Source: Porphyromonadaceae bacterium UBA2720
GTDB lineage: Bacteria; Bacteroidota; Bacteroidia; Bacteroidales; Muribaculaceae
Assembly: GCA_002353885.1 (NCBI GenBank)
Contig: DEKO01000121.1
Coordinates: 5,276 to 22,132 of the forward strand
Reading direction: 5' to 3'
Length of the DNA stretch: 16,857 nt
Shown here in pieces: positions 1-5,601 of the stretch. The position numbers and the translations under genes were made by a program. The number at the start of each line of letters is the position of its first letter. Position 1 is the stretch's first letter. Under the pieces are notes generated by a model. It saw nothing but the letters and a program-made list of their open reading frames with translations. It had not been told where the DNA came from and did not search any database.

Positions 1-5
1 GCAGC

Positions 6-13
6 CAAATTTA
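6..13 (-). promoter_or_regulatory. possible -7 box facing off the left edge
   Basis: On the minus strand this reads TAAATTTG, a match to the Bacteroidetes -7 consensus TAnnTTTG. It would serve a divergent gene to the left of the window. No TTTG -33 box is visible at the usual spacing, and an 8-mer this loose can occur by chance in AT-rich DNA. Confidence 0.2.
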
Positions 14-90
14 TCCAAAATTTCGCATACTTGCACCATTTCATCATAGAAACATACAAAATGTGGTAGATTTTAGATAATAAAAACACA

Positions 91-174
91 TAGTTATCAG
101 TTGCCAGTAGTCGCTGCAAACTGAGAGCTGAAGACAGAAAGCTAAAATCTAAAGTCTAAAATCTAAAGTCTAAG
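91..174. repeat. heptad array A (about 12 imperfect 7-bp units)
   Basis: From 91 to 174 the sequence divides into twelve 7-base units in one register, drifting from TAGTTAT and CAGTTGC through AACTGAG and AGCTGAA to ATCTAAA and GTCTAAA, the last two alternating twice. Later units fit NNCTAAA. The period is not a multiple of three, so this is not a peptide repeat. It ends immediately before a T-run and the glpA promoter box. Similar 7-bp arrays lie at other junctions in this window. Confidence 0.85.
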
Positions 175-184
175 ATTTTTTTTG

Positions 185-192
185 TAATTTTG
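185..192 (+). promoter_or_regulatory. glpA -7 promoter box TAATTTTG
   Basis: TAATTTTG matches the Bacteroidetes sigma-ABfr -7 consensus TAnnTTTG and follows a run of eight T. No TTTG -33 element is visible about 20 bases upstream; that space is heptad array. The box includes the TTG at 190 that would be the longest possible glpA start, so translation almost certainly starts downstream of it. Confidence 0.55.
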
Positions 193-198
193 CCGATT

Positions 199-1821
199 GT
201 GAGCAATAATGAGCATGCGACATATGACGTGATTGTGATTGGCGGCGGCGTGACCGGGGCCGGAGTGGCGCGCGACTGCGCGCTGCGCGGACTGAACGTG
301 CTGCTGCTTGAGCGTCACGACTACAACCATGGGGCCAGCGGACGCAACCACGGGCTGATGCACAGCGGCGGACGCTATGCCGTCACCGACCCCGACAGTG
401 CACGCGAGTGCATCCAGGAGAACGAGGTGCTGCGGCGCATCGCTTGCCACTGCATCGAGCCCACCGACGGACTGTTTGTTACCCTGCCTGACGATGACTT
501 GGACTACCAGGCCACCTTTGTCGAGGCTTGCCGTCAGGTGGGCATCAGCGCCGAGGTCATCGATCCACAGCAGGCCCTGCAGCTCGAGCCGACCCTCAAC
601 CCCGACTTGCGGGGAGCGGTGCGCGTGCCCGACGCGTCAATCGACCCCTTTGCCTTGACCTTGGCCAATGTGCTAGATGCCCGATTGCACGGGGCCGAGA
701 CACTCATCGAGCATAAAGTGACCGACCTGATTGTGGCTGGAGGCCGTGTCCTGGGTGTTCGCGCCCTGGACCACCGCACAGGCCTGACTCATGATTACCA
801 TGCCTCAGTCACCATCAATGCCGCCGGCATCTGGGGGGCACAGATTGTTCGCCATGCCGGCATCGACATCCAGATGTTCCCGGCCAAGGGAACGATGCTC
901 GTCTACGGCCAGCGCATGGGCCAGATGGTGCTGAACCGCTGTCGCCGCCCATCCAACGCCGACATCCTGGTGCCCGACGGGGCCGTAAGCCTGATGGGCA
1001 CGACCAGCGACCGCATCGACATCGCTCAAGTCGACGACATGCGCGTGACCGCTGCCGAGGTCGACCTGCTCATGCGCGAGGGCGAACAGATGGTGCCACG
1101 CTTGGCACAGACAAGGCTGCTGCGCGCCTTTGCCGGTGTGCGGCCACTCATCGCCAGCGACGACGACCCATCGGGTCGCAGCATCAGCCGCGGCATCGTG
1201 TGCATGGACCATGCCTCACGCGACGGCATGGAGGGGTTGATCACCATCACAGGCGGCAAACTCATCACCTACCGCAAGATGGCCGAGCTGGCCACCGACC
1301 TTGCCTGCCGCAAACTGGGTGTTGACGCAGCTTGCACAACAACCACCCAGCCGCTGCCGGGTTCGCAAGAGCGCAACGTCATCACCGGCGGCTTCAAACC
1401 GTCGGGCAAGAGCAACTCAAGCAAGCGACACGGCGACCGCCGCCGAGCCATCCCTGCCACCGACGCACTCGACCGCATGAACATCTGCGAGTGCGAGAAC
1501 GTGAGCATCGGTGAGGTGCGCTATGCCATCGAACAACTGCAGGCCCATGACTTGGCCAACCTGATGCGCCGCACGCGACTGGGCATGGGAGCCTGCCAAG
1601 GCAAGTCATGCGCCTGCCGCACGGCCAATCTGCTGGCCCAGCTGACCGGCGATGCCCAGCAAGCACAATGCGACCTGGCCCGCCTGCTGGACGAGCGCTG
1701 GCGAGGGGCCAAACCCGTGGCCTGGGGCAACGCATTGCGTGACGCGCAGTTGACGGCAGCCATCTATCAGGGGCTGTGCGGACTGGACAAAGCCATCGGA
1801 CGAAAGGAGGTGCAACCATGA
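199..1821 (+). CDS. glpA: anaerobic glycerol-3-phosphate dehydrogenase subunit A
   Basis: Large flavoprotein subunit that oxidises sn-glycerol-3-phosphate to dihydroxyacetone phosphate and passes electrons towards the quinone pool. The 540-residue product is close to E. coli GlpA (542). It opens with a Rossmann FAD motif (VIVIGGGVTGAG, residues 11-22) followed by the acidic LLERHD strand end, has the DAO-family body, then a BFD-like [2Fe-2S] domain with C430, C432, C466 and C471. The stretch YRHGDR-like (KRHGDRRR) and GMGACQGKSCAC are typical of GlpA. Start chosen at GTG 199: the TTG at 190 lies inside the -7 box, and no in-frame ATG exists between the upstream stop at 157 and the Rossmann fold. 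It overlaps glpB by 4 bp. Assignment is strong; the start is less certain and could be leaderless. Confidence 0.95.
   Translation: MSNNEHATYDVIVIGGGVTGAGVARDCALRGLNVLLLERHDYNHGASGRNHGLMHSGGRYAVTDPDSARECIQENEVLRRIACHCIEPTDGLFVTLPDDDLDYQATFVEACRQVGISAEVIDPQQALQLEPTLNPDLRGAVRVPDASIDPFALTLANVLDARLHGAETLIEHKVTDLIVAGGRVLGVRALDHRTGLTHDYHASVTINAAGIWGAQIVRHAGIDIQMFPAKGTMLVYGQRMGQMVLNRCRRPSNADILVPDGAVSLMGTTSDRIDIAQVDDMRVTAAEVDLLMREGEQMVPRLAQTRLLRAFAGVRPLIASDDDPSGRSISRGIVCMDHASRDGMEGLITITGGKLITYRKMAELATDLACRKLGVDAACTTTTQPLPGSQERNVITGGFKPSGKSNSSKRHGDRRRAIPATDALDRMNICECENVSIGEVRYAIEQLQAHDLANLMRRTRLGMGACQGKSCACRTANLLAQLTGDAQQAQCDLARLLDERWRGAKPVAWGNALRDAQLTAAIYQGLCGLDKAIGRKEVQP
1804..1812 (+). promoter_or_regulatory. 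near-perfect Shine-Dalgarno for glpB
   Basis: AAGGAGGTG, complementary to the usual 16S anti-Shine-Dalgarno tail, sits with GGAGG seven bases before the glpB ATG at 1818. It lies inside the last codons of glpA (Lys-Glu-Val). It decides the start: the reading frame is open further upstream to 1776, but that extension is not needed for the Rossmann fold. Bacteroidetes genes usually lack such a signal, and other starts in this window show none as strong. Confidence 0.75.
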
Positions 1822-3059
1822 CCACCCTGCATACCCTCATCATCGGAGCCGGCCTGAGCGGACTGACTTGCGGTATCGCCCTGGCCAAGACAGGCCGACG
1901 GGTGACCATCGTGTCGGCCGCACCATCGACGTTGCAGCTCAATGGCGGGTCGATGGAGTTGCTGGGTTGCATCGACGGTCAGGAGGTTACCAGCCCCATC
2001 GAGGCCATCGCTCGACTGCCACACGACCATCCCTATCAGAAGATTGGAACCGAAAATATCGCCTCGTTAGCCCTTGAAGCACAGCGATTGCTTGACGACG
2101 CTGGTGCCACGTTGACCGGCGACCCACAGCACAACCACTGGCGCATCACGCCACTGGGCGTGACCAAGCCCGCATGGCTGTCGCTGCGCGGCATGGCCAC
2201 CACTGCTAGTCCCGACCGCCTACCGTGGCAACACCTGACTGTGCTCAACCTCAAGGGATTTGTCGACTTTCCCATCCACATCATGGCTCACAACCTGGCA
2301 CAACTGGGTTGCCAAGTGACCGTGCGCGACATTGAGGTCGACAGCCTGAGCCAACCTCGACGCAGTGCTGCAGAGATGCGCGCTGTCAACCTGGCACGCA
2401 CCATAGGCGTTGGCAGCAAGCTGCGCCACCTGGCCGAGGCAATCAACCAAGCTTGTGCCGGCGATGAGGTGGTTCTGCTACCGGCCATTGTGGGTTTGGA
2501 GGACGACTATCCGGTCAATCTGCTGCGGCGCTGGGTCACCGTCCCACTCCACTTCTTGGCCACCATGCCACCCTCGGTGCCTGGCACACGCATGGCGGCC
2601 TTGCTGCGCCACTACTTCAAGATGCTGGGCGGCAAGTTCTTGACTGGCGAAAGCGTTGGCTGCGTCAAGCTGGCCGACCACCACATTACGGCAGCCTATA
2701 CCGTGAAGTCTCCCGGCATACCCATCACGGCCCAACACTATGTGCTGGCCACGGGGTCGTTGCTGAGCCAGGGTCTGGTCGCCACGCGCGATGCCATCAT
2801 CGAGCCTCTGATGGGACTGGATGTAGACGCCGCAGCCGGGCGAGACAACTGGAGTCATTATGGCCTGATGGGCGACCAGCCCTTCATGCACTGCGGTGTA
2901 CTGACCGACACGGCACTGCATCCGCTCAAAGACGGCACGACCATCGACAACCTGCATGCCATCGGGTCCATCCTAGCCGGCCACAACCCGCTCACCATGG
3001 GCGATGGCCACGGCGTGGACCTGCTCACGGCCTTGTCAGTGGCCCACCAGCTGGTTTGA
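1818..3059 (+). CDS. glpB: anaerobic glycerol-3-phosphate dehydrogenase subunit B
   Basis: Second subunit of the anaerobic glycerol-3-phosphate dehydrogenase; in E. coli GlpB works with GlpA and the membrane-anchoring iron-sulfur subunit GlpC to pass electrons to menaquinone. The 413-residue product (E. coli GlpB 419) begins with a dinucleotide-binding motif LIIGAGLSGLTCGIALAKTG at residues about 6-25, followed by the GlpB-typical NGGSMELLG stretch. It ends with a second flavin-contact region (LHAIGSILAGHNP, then MGDGHGVDLLTA). It starts at ATG 1818, overlapping the glpA stop in ATGA, so the two are translationally coupled. A strong hairpin at 3158-3196 closes the operon. No glpC follows, so the third subunit must be elsewhere, replaced or absent. 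Confidence 0.92.
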   Translation: MTTLHTLIIGAGLSGLTCGIALAKTGRRVTIVSAAPSTLQLNGGSMELLGCIDGQEVTSPIEAIARLPHDHPYQKIGTENIASLALEAQRLLDDAGATLTGDPQHNHWRITPLGVTKPAWLSLRGMATTASPDRLPWQHLTVLNLKGFVDFPIHIMAHNLAQLGCQVTVRDIEVDSLSQPRRSAAEMRAVNLARTIGVGSKLRHLAEAINQACAGDEVVLLPAIVGLEDDYPVNLLRRWVTVPLHFLATMPPSVPGTRMAALLRHYFKMLGGKFLTGESVGCVKLADHHITAAYTVKSPGIPITAQHYVLATGSLLSQGLVATRDAIIEPLMGLDVDAAAGRDNWSHYGLMGDQPFMHCGVLTDTALHPLKDGTTIDNLHAIGSILAGHNPLTMGDGHGVDLLTALSVAHQLV

Positions 3060-3157
3060 TTGTGCAGCTATACTTGCCGCCGTCCACCTGACAAACCATT
3101 TCAACCGATACATCCAAGACAGCCTTCAGTTTTCAATAAAAATCCAGTAAAATACAT

Positions 3158-3196
3158 AAAACTATTGGCAAAGCACTTGCTTTTGCCAATAGTTTT
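3158..3196 (+). terminator. terminator hairpin after glpB
   Basis: A 15-bp perfect stem, AAAACTATTGGCAAA (3158-3172) pairing with TTTGCCAATAGTTTT (3182-3196), with a 9-base loop. The right arm ends in four T. It lies 99 bases past the glpB stop and is the only strong structure in the 3060-3401 spacer. The rest of that spacer is AT-rich with no gene I can support. Confidence 0.85.
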
Positions 3197-3362
3197 ACAT
3201 CTCCTTATACCCAATTTCAAGCTTAGTACATCGATTAATAACCTCTATCACATTCGCGTGGTTCGTGGTTGATTGTTCAACTAGATATCATGATTATTCA
3301 CTGATATAGTGGTGGTTGGCATTTTTTAAACATAAAATAGTAGACATTTAAGTTTTTTTTTC

Positions 3363-3370
3363 TATCTTTG
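3363..3370 (+). promoter_or_regulatory. -7 box TATCTTTG of the surface-protein block
   Basis: TATCTTTG fits TAnnTTTG and lies behind a T-run, 32 bases before the lipoprotein ATG at 3402. Expected transcription start is about 3376-3378, which excludes the TTG at 3375 as a leadered start. No convincing TTTG -33 element is seen. Confidence 0.6.
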
Positions 3371-3401
3371 CAGTTTGATTGAGAAAATTTTGAATTTTAG
3401 A

Positions 3402-4580
3402 ATGATTAATACATTGAAACATATCGGGTTAGCCGCCCTCACCCTATCGATGCCGCTGATGCTGAGTTCGTGCTTCAAGGACGAACCTCTGAATGCTGAG
3501 TGTGACATCGAACAGGCAACGGTTCATGTGTCCAACCCCCAACAGATGTTCTTTCAGGTGACCGACACACTGAAGCAGGTGCTCTCAACCGACACGGTCA
3601 TCAACTTCAACGTGCGTTCGCATGCCGACCTAACGGCTCTGGCCCCGCATTTCAAGTTGACCGAGGGTGCCACCATCGTGCCCGAGAACGGCTCGGTGCA
3701 TGACTTCAGCCAAGGCCCTGTGGCATACACCGTCACATCGCAGGACGGTCAGTGGAGCCGCCGCTACAAGGTGAGCTTCACCCCTGTGGTGGTGACTGTG
3801 ACCGACACCATTAAATTTGACTTCGAGAAGTTTGACCTGGTGACCTCAGGCACGAGCCAATATTATCAGTGGCAGAACACTTCGGGCATCTCGACACTGG
3901 GTGAGACCTGGGCCAGTGGCAACCCGGGCTTCAAGCAGAGCATGAGCAAAGCCAAGCCCGATGAGTACCCCACCATCCCGATGATTGACGGCTATGACGG
4001 CTACGGCCTCAAGCTCATCACGCGTGGCACAGGCCCTCTGGGGTTGATGTCCAAGAAACCCATAGCATCGGGCAACTTATATATCGGCACATTCGACATC
4101 ACGCCTGTGGCCACCAAGCCGCTGAACGCCACCCGCTTCGGCATGCCGTTCAACCAGCGACCGGTCAAGCTCACAGGCTACTTCAAGTACAAGCGCGGTC
4201 CTAAATTTATGGTTCTTGGTGCCGACGGCAAGTTTGTCGAGGACCCCACCCGTCAGGACGACGGCTCAATCTACGCCGTGTTCTACCGCAACCACGATGC
4301 GCAGGGCAACGAGGTGATGTTGCTGGGGCATGATGTGCAGACCAACCCCAACATCGTGGCCCTGGCCAAGATGCCGCGGGTGGACAACACAAGCCAGTGG
4401 ACACCATTTGAGATTGAGTTCAATTACACCGAAGACATTGACACGCAGCTGCTGGAGAACTTCGGCTACAACCTGACCATCGTGTTTGCGTCGAGCGTCA
4501 AGGGCGACCTGTTTGAGGGCGCTATCGACAGCGAGCTGTGCATCGACAAGGTACGGCTCATCTGCAGCAAGCAAGAGTAA
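3402..4580 (+). CDS. PCMD-domain lipoprotein, putative carbohydrate metabolism
   Basis: 392-residue exported lipoprotein. Residues 1-24 form a signal peptide with lipobox LSSC, giving acylated Cys24; the next residues FKDE suit outer-membrane/surface retention in Bacteroidetes. Residues about 35-120 resemble a small Ig-like domain (AYTVTSQDGQWSRRYKVSF). Residues about 135-390 fit the PCMD family (putative carbohydrate metabolism domain): opening IKFDFEKFDLV, a central DGYDGYGLKL strand, GSIYAVFYRN, and the terminal ELCIDKVRLI beta-strand. PCMD function is inferred from jelly-roll, carbohydrate-binding-like structures; no catalytic residues can be named. Such genes often sit beside an outer-membrane barrel gene, as here. 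Start ATG 3402 was preferred over TTG 3375 because of the promoter position. Confidence 0.8.
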   Translation: MINTLKHIGLAALTLSMPLMLSSCFKDEPLNAECDIEQATVHVSNPQQMFFQVTDTLKQVLSTDTVINFNVRSHADLTALAPHFKLTEGATIVPENGSVHDFSQGPVAYTVTSQDGQWSRRYKVSFTPVVVTVTDTIKFDFEKFDLVTSGTSQYYQWQNTSGISTLGETWASGNPGFKQSMSKAKPDEYPTIPMIDGYDGYGLKLITRGTGPLGLMSKKPIASGNLYIGTFDITPVATKPLNATRFGMPFNQRPVKLTGYFKYKRGPKFMVLGADGKFVEDPTRQDDGSIYAVFYRNHDAQGNEVMLLGHDVQTNPNIVALAKMPRVDNTSQWTPFEIEFNYTEDIDTQLLENFGYNLTIVFASSVKGDLFEGAIDSELCIDKVRLICSKQE

Positions 4581-4583
4581 AGC

Positions 4584-4632
4584 GAATGCACAATGCATAA
4601 TGCACAATGCATAATGCATAATGAATAATCTA
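4584..4632. repeat. heptad array B (7 units, NAATGCA)
   Basis: Seven consecutive 7-base units begin 3 bases after the lipoprotein stop codon. Units CAATGCA and TAATGCA alternate, then decay to TAATGAA and TAATCTA. Same 7-bp period as the arrays at 91, 8413, 11963, 12447 and 14666, but a different unit sequence. Confidence 0.85.
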
Positions 4633-4641
4633 CCCTACCCA

Positions 4642-4698
4642 CTACCAGCGCGCAGCGCGGTCTACCAGCATTGCGGTCTACCAGCGCGCAGCGCGGTC
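4642..4698. repeat. GC-rich palindrome cluster (REP/BIME-like)
   Basis: The unit CTACCAGCGCGCAGCGCGGT plus C occurs at 4642-4662 and again at 4678-4698, exactly 36 bases apart. Between them is a shortened variant, CTACCAGCATTGCGGTC (4662-4678). Each full unit contains the near-palindrome CGCGCAGCGCG. The cluster is enclosed by CCCTAC (4633-4638) and GTAGGG (4704-4709), which can pair, so the whole region could fold into a branched structure. Organisation resembles REP clusters; I see no transposase nearby. Confidence 0.7.
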
Positions 4699-4731
4699 AT
4701 AATGTAGGGGAAGGGAATAAAAAAAGAGAAG

Positions 4732-5502
4732 ATGAAGTTAATAACTACGATATTGACATTGTTGCTGGCTGTGGGGCCGATGACTGGCCGCACAGTGATT
4801 GAGAGCGTTAAGCGCACCTTCGGCGAGCGTCTGCTCTACACCCTGCGTGTGGGCTACAACGTGGGCGGCAACATGCCCGTGGGCATGCCGGCCGAGATTC
4901 GCGGCCTGAACAGCTACACGCCGCAGCTCAACCCATCGGTGGGCGGCGACGCACTCTATCCCATCAACGACCGCTGGGGTGCTGTGGTGAGTCTGCGCTT
5001 TGAGAACAAGGCCATGAGCGAGGATGCGCGGGTCAAAAACTACAACATGGAGATTGTCAAAGGCGGCGAACGCATGGCGGGCCGCTTCACCGGCGATGTA
5101 ACCACCAAGACCACCGAGTGGATGCTCACCCTGCCCATCCAAGCAGTGCTACATATCAATAAGGTGGACCTGCGTGTGGGTCCCTATCTGTCCTATCTGC
5201 TCAACCGTGAGTTTAGCGGCTGGGCGCACAACGGCTATCTGCGTGTCGACGACCCTACCGGGGCCAAGATTCTGCTGGGCGAGGAGGCTAATGAGCGTGG
5301 CGACTACGACTTCAGCGAGCACATGCGCCGTTGGCACTGGGGCATCGGTGTCGGGGCCGACTGGCGCTTCGGCAAGCGCATGGGTGCTTACGCCGAGCTC
5401 AACTGGGGCGTGACGCCTACGATGAAGAGCAACTTCCACACCATCGAGCAGAAGCTCTTCCCCATCTATGGCACGCTGGGGCTGACCTACCGGCTGAGGT
5501 AG
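4732..5502 (+). CDS. outer-membrane beta-barrel protein, PorT-like
   Basis: 256-residue protein with a signal peptide (MKLITTILTLLLAVGPMTGR, cleavage near residue 20). The rest is built of alternating hydrophobic/polar strands with frequent Tyr, Trp and Gly (LLYTLRVGYNVGGN, WGAVVSLRFENKA, VDLRVGPYLSYLLN, GIGVGADWRFGKRMGAYAELNWG) and ends in a barrel-closing strand, YGTLGLTYRLR. This is the pattern of the 8-10-stranded Bacteroidetes OMP_b-brl/PorT family. It follows the PCMD lipoprotein gene by 151 bases filled with repeats, so the two may form a pair. Transported substrate, if any, cannot be told from sequence. Confidence 0.8.
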   Translation: MKLITTILTLLLAVGPMTGRTVIESVKRTFGERLLYTLRVGYNVGGNMPVGMPAEIRGLNSYTPQLNPSVGGDALYPINDRWGAVVSLRFENKAMSEDARVKNYNMEIVKGGERMAGRFTGDVTTKTTEWMLTLPIQAVLHINKVDLRVGPYLSYLLNREFSGWAHNGYLRVDDPTGAKILLGEEANERGDYDFSEHMRRWHWGIGVGADWRFGKRMGAYAELNWGVTPTMKSNFHTIEQKLFPIYGTLGLTYRLR

Positions 5503-5505
5503 GAG

Positions 5506-5545
5506 GTTTTGCCCCCCTAAATCCCCCCTGAAGAGGGGGACTTAT
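5506..5545 (+). repeat. C-run/G-run hairpin element, copy 1
   Basis: Begins GTTTTGCCCCCCTAA three bases after the barrel-gene stop and continues into an inverted repeat of TCCCCC (5522-5527) with GGGGGA (5535-5540) around CTGAAGA. It matches the minus-strand copy at 14767-14728 closely (15 identical bases, then four differences in 23). It is likely a 3'-end processing or termination element and an example of a dispersed repeat family common in Bacteroidetes spacers. Confidence 0.8.
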
Positions 5546-5601
5546 GATTGCTAACTCAGAAATGACATAAAGGCAAACATTATTTAAGATTAATAAAAAC
5601 A

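Noticed and set aside
91..174. CRISPR array
   Set aside because: Units are 7 bases without spacers and there are no cas genes; this is a simple tandem array.
1594..1617. Cys-rich end of GlpA as evidence of a GlpC fusion
   Set aside because: The cysteines fit the BFD-like [2Fe-2S] domain normal for GlpA, and the protein has ordinary GlpA length, with no CCG domains.
3060..3272. possible 70-residue ORF directly after glpB
   Set aside because: Runs through the terminator hairpin at 3158-3196, starts with a non-ATG codon, and has no recognisable features.
4642..4698. CRISPR-like repeat-spacer-repeat
   Set aside because: The 15-base intervening stretch is itself a truncated copy of the repeat, not a spacer.
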